Shown piece by piece: positions 35,109-44,147 of a stretch of 45,626 nt of DNA (position 1 is its first letter; every line of letters starts with the position of its first letter). Location: the NCBI GenBank assembly GCA_024636515.1, contig JAGXGX010000113.1:1-45626 (forward strand), in the 5' to 3' direction. The translations under genes and the position numbers were made by a program. The notes beneath the pieces are model-generated. The model was not told the origin of the DNA and did not search any database. It was given only the letters and a program-made list of their open reading frames with translations. The DNA comes from Roseovarius sp. (GTDB lineage: Bacteria > Pseudomonadota > Alphaproteobacteria > Rhodobacterales > Rhodobacteraceae).

Positions 35109-36077
35109 CTACTGCATCGTTACTACGATTTTGCCGGTTGAGCGCCGGGTGCGCAGCAAATCAAGCCCCTCCATCGCGCGCTCTAGAGGATAGGTATGAT
35201 GCGCGCGGGGGGCGATGCGGCCCGCCGCCGTCCACTCCAGCAGGGTGGCGAGCGATGCGGTCAGGATATCGGGTGCAAATGCCAGATAGCCACCCCAATA
35301 GAGGCCCATGACAGTCAGGTTCTTGACCAAGAGGTGATTGGCCGGGATTTGCGGCACGTCCCCACTGGCAAATCCGATGGTCAGAATGCGCGCCTCGGGC
35401 CGACAGGCGCGAAATGCGGCCTTGAATTGGTCGCCTCCGACAGGATCATAAACCACGTCGACCCCGCCCAACGCCTTGCAGACCTCTCGGATATCGTCCG
35501 TATCGGTGTCAATGAGGTGATCTGCCCCGGCGGCGTGTGCTGCCTCTAGCTTGGCCGCGCCGCTAGCGCAGGCGATGACGCGCGCGCCCATCGCATGGCC
35601 GATCTCGACCGCCGCCGCACCCACACCGCCTGCTGCACCCAACACGAGCAGCGTCTCGCCAGGCTTTAACTGGGCGCGGTGTGCCAGCGCCAAGTGCGAT
35701 GTGCCGTATCCGATCTGAAACGCGGCCGCGGCCTCATGCGTCATCGCGTCTGGCAGAACCACGGCGCGCGCCGCATCAAAACAGCCATACTCGGCCAGCC
35801 CGCCATGCCCGCCATAGACTGCGACGCGGGTGCCGGGCGCGGGGCCGCTGGCGCCGTCCCCTAGCGCATCGACCTCGCCTGATACCTCCATTCCGAGGGT
35901 GAAGGGCAGGGCGGGCGTATCCTGATAGCGCCCAGACATCATCAGCAGATCAGCGAAGTTGAGACCGCAGGTGCGCACACGCACGCGTATCTGGCCGGGG
36001 CCGGGCTGTGGTAGTGGCTGCGTCTCAATCGAGGGCGGCACATCATGCGATGTGACCCGAAAAGCGCGAATCGTCAT
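35109..36077 (-). CDS. NADPH:quinone oxidoreductase, zinc-free MDR type
   Basis: 322-residue medium-chain reductase of the quinone oxidoreductase class. The N-terminal GroES-like domain (RTCGLNFADLLMMSGRYQ, GMEVSGEV) lacks the catalytic and structural zinc ligands of alcohol dehydrogenases. The NADPH fold has the motif VLGAAGGVGAAAVEIG at about residue 144. The likely reaction is two-electron reduction of quinones or enones with NADPH; exact substrate unknown. Start at MTIRAFRVTS (36077) with a G-rich ribosome-binding site upstream. Confidence 0.92.
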   Translation of the reverse strand: MTIRAFRVTSHDVPPSIETQPLPQPGPGQIRVRVRTCGLNFADLLMMSGRYQDTPALPFTLGMEVSGEVDALGDGASGPAPGTRVAVYGGHGGLAEYGCFDAARAVVLPDAMTHEAAAAFQIGYGTSHLALAHRAQLKPGETLLVLGAAGGVGAAAVEIGHAMGARVIACASGAAKLEAAHAAGADHLIDTDTDDIREVCKALGGVDVVYDPVGGDQFKAAFRACRPEARILTIGFASGDVPQIPANHLLVKNLTVMGLYWGGYLAFAPDILTASLATLLEWTAAGRIAPRAHHTYPLERAMEGLDLLRTRRSTGKIVVTMQ

Positions 36078-36173
36078 CGGTAAAAGCCCCATTTGCGAGC
36101 GCGCAATGTCGCCGCCCGGTGCTCATCTACCCCACAGAAGGCCGCTGTGCAATTTCCCGCACCACACGGTAAA

Positions 36174-36226
36174 ATTGATAAAATTCTGATCAATCATCCA
36201 TTCGTGTATAAAAAAACTTGTATAAT
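36174..36226 (+). promoter_or_regulatory. AT-rich regulatory region of the PhrR-like gene
   Basis: The 277 bases between the divergent oxidoreductase and HTH genes are far richer in A+T than the rest of the window. An inverted repeat ATTGAT (36174-36179) / ATCAAT (36189-36194) is followed by a perfect -10 hexamer TATAAT (36221-36226); no good -35 box is at standard distance, suggesting activator dependence. The repeat could be an operator for the HTH protein it precedes. Confidence 0.4.
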
Positions 36227-36354
36227 GCGGCTTCGGTGTTAATCATTTGGCGGTATTAAATATTGTGTTTTCGGCGGGAACGCGCGCATATATTTTATGC
36301 CGAAAGGTTCAGGGTCGCCGACTAAAAGCCTGATAGTGAAACAAGGATTTCGAT

Positions 36355-36735
36355 ATGCCCCACCCCGTTGACGTACATGTTGGCAAACGTATTCGGCACC
36401 GTCGCTGGCTTGCCGGAATGACGCAGCAGCAGTTGGCCGAGGCCGTTGGGATCAAATTCCAGCAGATTCAGAAGTATGAAACGGGGGCCAATCGGGTCAG
36501 CGCGTCGCGACTTTGGGATATCGCCGGTGCAATGGAGGTTGGTGTCGCCTTCTTCTTTGAAGGTATCGAGACTGCCGAAGTGACGACTGCACCTGTGCAT
36601 GCCGCGCGCGGCGGTCCTGCGGATCTGCTGGGTGATAAGGAAGCGCTGGATCTGGTGCGCTCCTACTACGCCATTCCCGAAAATCAGCGTCGCCGTCTGT
36701 TCGATCTGGCGCGGGTTCTCAGCGACGTCGCATAA
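36355..36735 (+). CDS. PhrR/PraR-like HTH transcriptional regulator
   Basis: 126-residue Cro/CI-type regulator. The HTH lies at about residues 10-66 (VGKRIRHRRWLAGMTQQQLA, then GIKFQQIQKYETGANRVSAS) and the C-terminal helix FDLARVLSDVA follows a linker. The sequence closely recalls PhrR/PraR of rhizobia and their many relatives in alphaproteobacteria, which affect stress response, biofilm and quorum-related genes; the role in this organism is not known. ACAAGGAT precedes the ATG. It is followed 88 bases later by a phosphatase gene on the same strand. Confidence 0.9.
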   Translation: MPHPVDVHVGKRIRHRRWLAGMTQQQLAEAVGIKFQQIQKYETGANRVSASRLWDIAGAMEVGVAFFFEGIETAEVTTAPVHAARGGPADLLGDKEALDLVRSYYAIPENQRRRLFDLARVLSDVA

Positions 36736-36823
36736 AAGGTCGCTGCTCTGAAGTAACCGGGGCTTGCGACCTATCCCGGGCGGGCCTATCCATGCCGCAA
36801 TTACGCGGTTCAAGGATGCTGCA

Positions 36824-37642
36824 ATGCGCGACCCCGCCCGGATAGAGCAGATCATAAGCGCCGCCCATGCGGCTGCGGATGCGGCCCGCCTTGCTATCCT
36901 GCCATATTTTCGGCTGGATACCTTGGTAACTGAGAATAAATATTCGCCCGGCGCTGCCACCGAAAGCGACTTTGATCCAGTGACAGCCGCCGATCGCGCG
37001 GCAGAGCTTGTGATGCGCGGTGTGCTGCACCGTATGTGCCCCACAGATGCGATCGTCGGCGAAGAGTTCGCGGCGCAACCGGGCACGAGCGGCCTGACAT
37101 GGGTGCTGGACCCTATAGATGGCACTCGCGGCTTTTTGGCAGGCACACCGACATGGGGTGTGCTGATCGCTGCGGTAGATGCATCCGGCCCAATTTACGG
37201 CATTATTGATCAGCCTTACATGGCCGAACGGTTTGAGGGCGGCCTTGGCCGGGCAGACTTGACCGGACCGATGGGCGCGCGGGCCCTGCGCGTGCGCGGA
37301 TCGCGTCCCTTGGCCGAGGCGACGGTGATGACCACCTTCCCTGCAGTTGGCACGCCCAGTGAGGGCGCTGCCTTTGCCCGCGTTGCAGGCGGCGCGCGCA
37401 TGGTGCGGTATGGCTATGATTGCTATGCCTATGCCCTGCTGGCGATGGGGCAGATTGATTTGGTCATCGAGGCGGGCCTCAACTCCTACGACATCTGCGC
37501 ACCGATCGCGGTAATCGAGGCGGCAGGCGGCATCGTGACCAATTGGCAGGGCGGCCCTGCGCATGACGGTGGGCGGGTCGTCGCCGCTGCAGGTGCTGCG
37601 CAGCACGCGGCGGCGTTGGCGATCTTGGGTGATGCGGACTGA
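36824..37642 (+). CDS. hisN: inositol-monophosphatase family phosphatase, HisN-like
   Basis: 272-residue Mg-dependent phosphatase. The metal motifs are AIVGEEFAAQ (GEE near 79), the DPIDGTRGF motif (near 95-103) and SYDICAPIAVIEAAGG (near 220). The pattern with DPIDGTRGFLAG and IYG..DQP resembles the histidinol-phosphatase (HisN) group of actinobacteria and alphaproteobacteria more than classical SuhB. Inositol-1-phosphate, 3'-phosphoadenosine phosphate or fructose bisphosphate activity cannot be excluded. AAGGA nine bases upstream favours the ATG at 36824 over the earlier start. Confidence 0.85.
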   Translation: MRDPARIEQIISAAHAAADAARLAILPYFRLDTLVTENKYSPGAATESDFDPVTAADRAAELVMRGVLHRMCPTDAIVGEEFAAQPGTSGLTWVLDPIDGTRGFLAGTPTWGVLIAAVDASGPIYGIIDQPYMAERFEGGLGRADLTGPMGARALRVRGSRPLAEATVMTTFPAVGTPSEGAAFARVAGGARMVRYGYDCYAYALLAMGQIDLVIEAGLNSYDICAPIAVIEAAGGIVTNWQGGPAHDGGRVVAAAGAAQHAAALAILGDAD

Positions 37643-37724
37643 CAGCGCGCTGATTCCGCGCTGGTCTGTATATGTCGAAGTGGTTAGGATTTGCCCGAAT
37701 ATGTTATCTTGCGGAGGTTCACTA

Positions 37725-38168
37725 ATGCGCTTCATCTTGGCCATCTGCCTTGTCCTCGGTTGGGCCGCGCCGCTCGCAGCCCAGGGGGTCGAGGATATGT
37801 CGGCGGCCGCAAGCCCGCAGGTAAACGATATCCGCACGCGCAACGGCCTTGCGCCGCTCGCGGCGAGCGCAGGGTTAACGCAGGCGGCAGCCGCTCATGC
37901 AAGCGACATGCAGGCAAACGAATTTTTCAGCCATACTGGATCGAACGGATCTGGCATTGGCGATCGCGCCCGCGCTTCGGGATACGGGTTCTGTTTCATC
38001 GCCGAAAATATTGCCAAAGGGCAGGGTGGCCTGAGCCAAGTGATCGACGGCTGGATGAGCTCGACCGGGCACCGCCGCAACATTCTGAGTGATGGTGCAC
38101 AGGAGTTCGCACTGGTCCGCGCGCCCGGCGATATCTGGGTGATGGTGCTGGGACGGCCCGGCTGCTGA
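37725..38168 (+). CDS. secreted CAP-domain (SCP/PR-1) protein
   Basis: 147-residue protein with a cleavable signal peptide (MRFILAICLVLGWAAPLAAQ) and a CAP domain: VNDIRTRNGLAPLAASAGLT, HASDMQANEFFSHTGSNGSG, ENIAKGQGG and the closing STGHRRNIL. The two His (FFSHTG, TGHRRN) and Glu (AENIA) of the CAP pocket are present. Family members are extracellular and of diverse, mostly unknown function. GGAGG seven bases upstream fixes the start at 37725. It converges on the next gene with only 13 bases between stops. Confidence 0.9.
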   Translation: MRFILAICLVLGWAAPLAAQGVEDMSAAASPQVNDIRTRNGLAPLAASAGLTQAAAAHASDMQANEFFSHTGSNGSGIGDRARASGYGFCFIAENIAKGQGGLSQVIDGWMSSTGHRRNILSDGAQEFALVRAPGDIWVMVLGRPGC

Positions 38169-38181
38169 GTCTTTAGGCTTA

Positions 38182-38451
38182 TTAACCGCCAAAAAATTTG
38201 GGCTTGAGACGCAGCAGAGTCTCGCAGACCTGCGATGTCAGGCTGCGTGCGAGGCTGAGCGCCTCGTCATGCGCGCCGCGGCCCATGGCGACCGCCGCCT
38301 CTATCGTTGCAGATTGCACCATGGCCGCCACCAGCACTGGGTGGTTGGCGACATATCCTTCGCCAAATTGCGCATCAATGGTCGTGACGGCGTCGCCTAG
38401 ATGTCGGGCAGTATGACGTGCCGGGATGGCGGTTTTCGGCGTGTTTTGCAT
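38182..38451 (-). CDS. conserved-looking hypothetical protein
   Basis: 89-residue soluble protein, no signal or membrane segment, mostly helical, ending in RLKPKFFGG. AGGAG eight bases before the ATG and Rhodobacterales-like codon use support it. No recognised family. It is divergent from mgtE over 194 bases, in which I see no clear promoter. Confidence 0.7.
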   Translation of the reverse strand: MQNTPKTAIPARHTARHLGDAVTTIDAQFGEGYVANHPVLVAAMVQSATIEAAVAMGRGAHDEALSLARSLTSQVCETLLRLKPKFFGG

Positions 38452-38645
38452 GGTCAGGTCTCCTAGATATCGTCACGATTTAGCGCGCTGCTGCCTGTTT
38501 ACGAGGCGTGCGCGGCAGGAGTGCAAATTTTTAGTATTCACGTCCATTTGCGACCAGACGTGGCGCGACCATGCATTGTTTTTCGTCCGCCGTGCGCTTA
38601 CTGCTGCGCGCTAGGGCCGCAACAACAGACGCGATTGGGGGACTG

Positions 38646-40040
38646 ATGAGCCAAAAAGACACCACCCCCGACGCACCCGTCGAGGATGAGCGCGAGGACG
38701 CCTACGATCTGGATCGGCACGCTGTCGCGCGCATCATCCACGCGGTCGACAATGGAGACCGCGACGCCCTGATCGGCGAGATGGAGCCGTTGCACCCCGC
38801 CGACATCGCCGACCTTCTCGAGCAGATCAGCGCATTTGATCGGCGCCGCGTCATTGAGCTTTATGGCGACGAATTCGACGGCGACATCCTGTCGGAGCTA
38901 CACGAGTCGATCCGCGAGGAGGTGCTGAACTACCTCAGCCCCGAGGTTCTGGCCGTCGCCGTGCGTGAGCTCGACAGCGACGACGTGGTCGATCTGGTTG
39001 AGGATCTGGAGGACCACCAGCAGAACGCCATTCTAGAGGTGCTCGAAGACAGCGACCGGATCGCGGTGCGCCAGTCTTTGAACTACCCAGAATACTCTGC
39101 CGGGCGCCTGATGCAGCGCGAATTCGTGATGGCGCCGGAGCATTGGAATGTCGGAGAAGCCATTGATTTTATGCGCAACGAGACTGAGTTGCCTGAGCAA
39201 TTCTATCATATCATGCTCGTTGATCCCAAGCTGCACCCAATCGGAAACGTGACGCTAGGCAAGCTGATGTCTTCGCGCCGCGAGGTGATGCTGACCAGCC
39301 TTGTGGAGGATACGTTTCACGTGATTCCCGTCGCGCAGGATGAGGGGGATGTCGCCTATGCGTTCAACCAGTATCACCTGATTTCGGCCCCCGTGGTGGA
39401 CGAGAATGATCGCCTCGTCGGCGTCATCACCATCGACGATGCAATGGCCGTGCTAGACGACGAGCACCAAGAAGACATCTTGCGCCTTGCTGGTGTCGGC
39501 GAGGGCGGGCTGAACGACAATTTCTTTGAGACGACCAAGCAGCGATTTCCGTGGCTGGCGGTCAATTTGGTCACAGCCATTCTTGCGTCGCTGGTGATCG
39601 CCCAATTCGAGGCAACGATCGCCGGGTTCGTGGCGCTGGCCGTCCTGATGCCCATCGTCGCATCAATGGGCGGCAATGCAGGCACGCAAAGCCTCACAGT
39701 CTCGGTTAGGGCGATCGCCACGCGCGACTTAACCGGATCGAACGTCTGGCGGGTGATCCGGCGCGAGGTAACGGTGGGCTTGATCAACGGTCTGATCTTT
39801 GCGGTTGTGATGGGTATTATCGGCGTTATCTGGTTCGGCAGTCCGGCGCTGGGCTATGTTATCGGAACGGCAATGGTAATTAATCTAGTTGTTGCGGGTC
39901 TTGCGGGCACCGGAATACCTGTGTTGCTAGAAAAAGTCGGCGTCGACCCTGCGCTCGCATCGGGTGCTTTTGTTACGACGGTGACGGATATCGTCGGCTT
40001 CCTCGCGTTCCTCGGCCTCGCCGCGCTGTTTTTGCTATGA
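38646..40040 (+). CDS. mgtE: magnesium transporter MgtE
   Basis: 464-residue Mg2+ channel. Cytoplasmic N domain (about 20-145, ADIADLLEQI, DDVVDLVEDLEDHQQ), two CBS domains (about 145-265, YPEYSAGRLMQREFV, VIPVAQDEG, VGVITIDDAM) that sense Mg2+, a connecting plug helix, then five transmembrane helices from about residue 300. The pore motif PIVASMGGNAGTQSLT and the VTDIVGFLAFLG helix are intact. Start at MSQKDTTPDA (38646), with GGGGGA upstream; an earlier in-frame ATG lacks support. The stop overlaps the next gene by 4 bases. Confidence 0.95.
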   Translation: MSQKDTTPDAPVEDEREDAYDLDRHAVARIIHAVDNGDRDALIGEMEPLHPADIADLLEQISAFDRRRVIELYGDEFDGDILSELHESIREEVLNYLSPEVLAVAVRELDSDDVVDLVEDLEDHQQNAILEVLEDSDRIAVRQSLNYPEYSAGRLMQREFVMAPEHWNVGEAIDFMRNETELPEQFYHIMLVDPKLHPIGNVTLGKLMSSRREVMLTSLVEDTFHVIPVAQDEGDVAYAFNQYHLISAPVVDENDRLVGVITIDDAMAVLDDEHQEDILRLAGVGEGGLNDNFFETTKQRFPWLAVNLVTAILASLVIAQFEATIAGFVALAVLMPIVASMGGNAGTQSLTVSVRAIATRDLTGSNVWRVIRREVTVGLINGLIFAVVMGIIGVIWFGSPALGYVIGTAMVINLVVAGLAGTGIPVLLEKVGVDPALASGAFVTTVTDIVGFLAFLGLAALFLL

Positions 40041-40603
40041 CCGATCTGGCGCAGATCAAGGCGGCTGCTCGTAAGGCTGCGTTCATACGCCGCGCCGCGG
40101 CGCATGACGCGCGCACTGGCGCATCCGTAGGGCATTTGTCGGAGGTTTTGGCGGGCTATCGCGGCACGACTCTGGCCGGTTATATGCCGATGCGCACTGA
40201 AATAGACCCTCTGCCCGTGATGGAGGAGGCCGCCGCGCACGGCCCCGTTTGCGTGCCAGTTATCAAGGGCGAGGCGCAGCCGCTAGCCTTCTCCCGCTGG
40301 ACACCCGGCGGCGCGATGAAAGAGGGGCCGTTCGGCGCGCTGGTCCCAGAGGTCGATGATCTCATTACGCCGCAGATCTTGATCGTGCCGCTGGTCGCGT
40401 TTGATCGCGCTGGCGGGCGGCTGGGCTATGGTGGTGGGTTTTACGATCGTACTCTGGAAGGGCTGCGCGCGGGCGGCGCCGTACTGGCCATTGGTTATGC
40501 TTATTCCGCGCAAGAAGCGGAGGACTTGCCGTTGGAGCCGACAGATCAGCCGCTGGATATGATCGTCACGGAGCGCGAAATTATTGAGTTCCCGCCGCGC
40601 TGA
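40037..40603 (+). CDS. fau: 5-formyltetrahydrofolate cyclo-ligase
   Basis: 188-residue ATP-dependent enzyme that returns 5-formyl-THF to the methenyl-THF pool. The ATP-binding and catalytic stretch FDRAGGRLGYGGGFYDR (about 122-138) is intact, as are AGYMPMRTEIDP and the basic N-terminus (KAAARKAAFIRRA). The ATG lies in the mgtE stop (ATGA), so the two are coupled though functionally distinct. In many proteobacteria this gene follows zapA and 6S RNA; here it follows mgtE. Confidence 0.93.
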   Translation: MTDLAQIKAAARKAAFIRRAAAHDARTGASVGHLSEVLAGYRGTTLAGYMPMRTEIDPLPVMEEAAAHGPVCVPVIKGEAQPLAFSRWTPGGAMKEGPFGALVPEVDDLITPQILIVPLVAFDRAGGRLGYGGGFYDRTLEGLRAGGAVLAIGYAYSAQEAEDLPLEPTDQPLDMIVTEREIIEFPPR

Positions 40604-40895
40604 GCGATGCCGCGCGATCCCAGAAAGGTGCCGCTGCGTTGCGATTTAGGATGCCTCTGACACTGCCCGAAACATTGAGCAACTCTAGAAACTTACCTCG
40701 AAGTTCCAGTGTGTGAACCTGCGCCTCTGTATCCCAATCAACCACCACAGTATCGATCAGTGTGTGTATCGCCTCTCCGGCGCGGCCCGCGACGTCTACG
40801 TCAGTGAGCGTCCCTGCGATATCATCCACATGCCGGTGAGGTTTGAACCGCCCAAACAGCTTCTCTCGTGTTCGGGTTGGTCCGTATGGGTTTTG
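40581..40895 (-). pseudogene. possible serine-recombinase C-terminal remnant
   Basis: The 350-base gap between fau and nosX has no intact gene. On the - strand a frame open from about 40895 reads ...HVDDIAGTLTDVDVAGRAGE and, further on, AIHTLIDTVVVDWDTEA and LELRGKFLELLN. This resembles the last beta-rich segment of large serine recombinases (pattern: alpha helix, LID.VV, then L.L.G.L..LL). Upstream the frame is closed by TAG and no catalytic domain is seen, so it would be a decayed fragment of an integrase. The resemblance is by eye and modest. The 3' 23 bases overlap fau and are probably beyond the remnant. Confidence 0.35.
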
Positions 40896-40953
40896 CTATC
40901 GAACAAAGCTCGTCGCATTTTTTCAGGCGTCCCAGCCGATATTTTTTGCGCAG

Positions 40954-41862
40954 TTATGCCGCTAGGGCAGATTCGAGTTTGGCGCTTCGGAACTGTTTCA
41001 AGAATTCGCCGATTTCCGATCGGGAAGTGAATAGACAGGCGGCAGTTGAGAGCGCATCGGCAAGAGCCGCAGAGTCTGCGGTGATTGAAATCTCTTGCCA
41101 GGTCAGTTCAGCGGGCAACCCGGTGCGCGGATCGAGGATGTGGCCTACCTGAGCGCCAACATCAAACGTCGTGCCAAGAGGTGCGGAGGTGGCGAGAGCC
41201 CTCGTGGCGAGCGGCACCTCACCGCCCGCCGCAAGCTTGACGGGCCATGCATTCCCGTTTGGGTGCGTACCAAGCGCGCGAAATTCGCCGGTATCGATTA
41301 AAATGTCTGTCAGCCCTTCGGCGCTTAACATATCTGCGACGCGGTCGGCGATGTATCCTTGGGCTATGCCGTTCAGGGTTAGCGCCATTCCTGATCGCAT
41401 CGTGATGGCCGAAGCATCCAGCGTCACGTCGTCCCATCCAGTCAAAGCCAGTGCTTTCGAAATAGCACGTTCGTCTGGGAGTGCGCCTCGTAAGGACGCC
41501 TCGGCGTAGCTGACCCAGAGCGGCTGGATGGTGGGATCAAACCGACCGCCACTTGCGGTATGAACTGCGCCCGCCAGTGACAAGCATTCCAGTAATTCGA
41601 ACGGCGGATTTTGCAATTTGCCGGTGCGATTAAGGCGCGACAGAGCGCTATCCTCGCGATAGAGGCTGAAAATATCCTCCAGACGCGTGATTTCAGCCGC
41701 GACACGTGCGCTGATCGCCTTGGCGTCAGGATGTGCCAGACGCAGGGTGGCATGTGCGCCAAGGGCGACGCCTTGCCAAGTGTAGACTGGACTTGCGCGC
41801 ATCATGCCCGGAAGCGCAATTGCAGCGGCACTGATTGCAAGGAAACGGCGACGATTGGTCAT
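40954..41862 (-). CDS. nosX: NosX, FAD:protein FMN transferase of the nos system
   Basis: 302-residue ApbE-family flavin transferase with a Tat signal (NRRRFLAISAAAIALPG), so it acts in the periplasm. It attaches FMN covalently to NosR, the electron donor of nitrous oxide reductase. Family motifs are DIFSLYREDSALSRLNR, TASGGRFDPTIQPLW, LNGIAQGYIADRVA and HILDPRTGLP. The start at 41862 places the twin Arg near the N-terminus. It is the last gene of the cluster, 4 bases after nosL. Confidence 0.93.
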   Translation of the reverse strand: MTNRRRFLAISAAAIALPGMMRASPVYTWQGVALGAHATLRLAHPDAKAISARVAAEITRLEDIFSLYREDSALSRLNRTGKLQNPPFELLECLSLAGAVHTASGGRFDPTIQPLWVSYAEASLRGALPDERAISKALALTGWDDVTLDASAITMRSGMALTLNGIAQGYIADRVADMLSAEGLTDILIDTGEFRALGTHPNGNAWPVKLAAGGEVPLATRALATSAPLGTTFDVGAQVGHILDPRTGLPAELTWQEISITADSAALADALSTAACLFTSRSEIGEFLKQFRSAKLESALAA

Positions 41863-41866
41863 AAGT

Positions 41867-42433
41867 CTACTCCTCGACTTTGCGCGACAACCCGCGCAGA
41901 CGATCTTCAAAATCTGAATTGCTCGTGTCACCGTCCAATTCGACGGGGGTCAGCACGGCGCTATCCGGGATCTCGGCCAGTCGCATGATCTGGCCGCCAT
42001 TTGCCTCGGCGAATTCGGCGGCCTTTTGGGTGTCTGAAAATGGCACAAGTTCGGGCGCGCCCATCCCGCCCACCACATTCCCGTCTACAACGTAAATTGC
42101 ATCTTCTGCGGCGATCCAGTTGGTCGCGCCGGGCGTGTCCCACGTGGCCCCCGGCGCGCTCATATCGTTGACCCAAACGGCGAGGATCGCATGGCTCTGC
42201 TCTGGCATGCGCATATAGGCGACGGCATCGCGCACCTGACTGAAAAACAGCGGCGCGCCGGGCAATCCGGCCAAATGCGCCTGCGCTTTGGGGCCGTCAT
42301 GCTCCAGCAGGTTCATCTGACAATAATGCCCAACGGACGTCTCGCTCAGCGGCAAGGGGGTAGTGTCTTGCGCGGCCTCTTCTTTGCAGGCAGCGAGGAC
42401 CAGCGCCATCAGGGCGAGCAGCAGCGGTCTCAT
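41867..42433 (-). CDS. nosL: NosL, copper chaperone lipoprotein
   Basis: 188-residue outer-membrane-type or inner-membrane-anchored lipoprotein (MRPLLLALMALVLAAC, C16) that delivers Cu(I) to NosZ maturation. The copper-binding residues are in GHYCQMNLLEHDGPKAQ (C38, M40), with MRMPEQSHA downstream. The ATG overlaps the nosY stop by 4 bases. Length and the AEDAIYVVDGNVVGGMGAPE segment are typical of NosL. Confidence 0.94.
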   Translation of the reverse strand: MRPLLLALMALVLAACKEEAAQDTTPLPLSETSVGHYCQMNLLEHDGPKAQAHLAGLPGAPLFFSQVRDAVAYMRMPEQSHAILAVWVNDMSAPGATWDTPGATNWIAAEDAIYVVDGNVVGGMGAPELVPFSDTQKAAEFAEANGGQIMRLAEIPDSAVLTPVELDGDTSNSDFEDRLRGLSRKVEE

Positions 42434-43254
42434 GGCTCGACCTTTCGAAAGGTGAGAGCGGCCAATAGTAGGGCCACCAGCGGCCATAGCAGGATGGATG
42501 TCAGCGATTGCCATTGCGGGATGGCATTTGCCGCGCTTCCGACGCCCGAGACTGCCGCTGTGGCTTGCGCGGCGGTCAGGTTAAATAGGCGAAAGGCATC
42601 TGCAGGGTTGGCAAGCAGGGCAATCGGAAAAACCTTAGTGGTGAAGGTGCCACCATCGTCGGCCACGACTGCCGCGAGAAGGCCTAGATCGTAAAGCACC
42701 ACCAAGCCCAGCCACAGCCCGATTGCCAGCCCCGCAGCGCCTGAGACGCGGCGCGCCAGAGATGACAGCGCGTAACCAATTCCCAGAAAGGTCGCGCCCA
42801 GCAAGACCGAAGTCCACGTCAGTCGCCATAATGCGCGCAGACCAGACGCCGCTGCCGGATCTGCGGCTATGGTGACTGCTGCCGCCGCACCATAGCCTGC
42901 GACGATCGCGACCATCAGGATGGCCGTGTGTGCCAATAGCTTGCCGACCAGAACTTCCCAGCGCGCGACTGGATAGGTCAGCAAAAGTGGCAAGGTGCCG
43001 CGCTCGACCTCTCCTGCCACCGCGTCAAATGACATGAGCAGCGCAACCAAGGGCACCAGATAGACCGACAGCGAGGTCAGGGAGGCGACAACCACAGATA
43101 GCCGGTCCGCGCCGAGCGCGCCGGTGGGGGCAGATCCAGCCGCCGAAAGCACCAGCGAAAAGACGACCATCAACAGTGCTGCAATCAAGACCCAGCGATT
43201 GCGGCGCGCGATATGAAGCTCTGTCGTGGCTGTAGCAAGGATGCGGGCGATCAT
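42430..43254 (-). CDS. nosY: NosY, ABC-type permease of the nos system
   Basis: 274-residue membrane subunit of the NosDFY ABC transporter with six predicted helices. The N-terminus (ARILATATTELHIARRNRWVL) and the first periplasmic part are as in other NosY. Together with NosF it energises NosD for assembly of the CuZ copper-sulfur centre of NosZ. The start overlaps the end of nosF (ATGA). Confidence 0.94.
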   Translation of the reverse strand: MIARILATATTELHIARRNRWVLIAALLMVVFSLVLSAAGSAPTGALGADRLSVVVASLTSLSVYLVPLVALLMSFDAVAGEVERGTLPLLLTYPVARWEVLVGKLLAHTAILMVAIVAGYGAAAAVTIAADPAAASGLRALWRLTWTSVLLGATFLGIGYALSSLARRVSGAAGLAIGLWLGLVVLYDLGLLAAVVADDGGTFTTKVFPIALLANPADAFRLFNLTAAQATAAVSGVGSAANAIPQWQSLTSILLWPLVALLLAALTFRKVEP

Positions 43255-44147
43255 TGGCCATCCCTCCGGCTAAAATGGCTATAGATGTCTTCGAGGCTAG
43301 GCGGAATGACGTCGAGATCAGCGACTTTGCCCTGCAGTGCGGTAATACGGGCAAGTGTCGCCAGTTTTTCGTCCTGCGCGCAGGTCAGATGCAGCATACC
43401 CTCCGCTCGGATTGCGCCCGGCAGCGCCGCCTGAATATCTGTATCATAGCCATTGAGCGCGGTTACATTCATCGCGACAGGCAGGGCCGCCTCACGCCGC
43501 AATTCGTTCAACGTCCCTTCGGCAACCACCCGGCCGCCAGACAGGATTATCAGGCGGTCGGTGCGCGCCTCCACCTCTGTCAAGGCGTGGCTGGACAGGA
43601 GGACCGCCGCACCATCAGCGGCGAGACTATCCAGAAGCTCGTAGAAATCGCGCCGCGATACGGGGTCGAGTCCACTGGTAGGTTCATCGAGAACCAAAAG
43701 GCTGGGGTGGCCGATCAACGCTTGGGCAAGCCCGATGCGCTGGCGCATCCCTTTGGAATAGGTGCCGATACGGCGCTTGGCGGCAAAGGACAGCCCAACG
43801 CGGTCCAGCAGATCCATCGCGCCCGACGGGCTCAGATTGCGTAAGCGCATGTAATAGCTGATTTGCTCCAATCCGGTCAGAGCCGAATGGAACGTCGCGT
43901 TCTCAGGTAGGTAGGCCACCTTGGCGCGCGCGCTGGCGTGCCCCGGCGTTGCGCCGCAAACCGAAATCTCGCCACTATCCGCAGTAATCAGGCCCAGAAT
44001 GATTTTCATCAATGTGGATTTCCCTGCGCCATTATGGCCGAGCAGCGCCACGCGCTCGCCAGCGGCCACGTTGACCGAGACGTCGGACAAGGCCTTAACC
44101 CCGCCGAATGCCTTAGTGAGTTGCGAGATTGTTAACATCGAGGTCAT
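43251..44147 (-). CDS. nosF: NosF, ABC-type ATPase of the nos system
   Basis: 298-residue ATP-binding subunit. Walker A LLGHNGAGKSTLM (about 35-47), the signature YSKGMRQRIGLAQ, Walker B LLVLDEPTSGLDP and the switch His in LLSSHALTE are present. The Cu-centre maturation role is known for the family. Two starts are possible, ATG at 44147 and at 44138 (MLTISQLTKAFGG), neither with a strong ribosome-binding site; both overlap the 3' end of nosD, so initiation probably depends on coupling. Confidence 0.94.
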   Translation of the reverse strand: MTSMLTISQLTKAFGGVKALSDVSVNVAAGERVALLGHNGAGKSTLMKIILGLITADSGEISVCGATPGHASARAKVAYLPENATFHSALTGLEQISYYMRLRNLSPSGAMDLLDRVGLSFAAKRRIGTYSKGMRQRIGLAQALIGHPSLLVLDEPTSGLDPVSRRDFYELLDSLAADGAAVLLSSHALTEVEARTDRLIILSGGRVVAEGTLNELRREAALPVAMNVTALNGYDTDIQAALPGAIRAEGMLHLTCAQDEKLATLARITALQGKVADLDVIPPSLEDIYSHFSRRDGQ

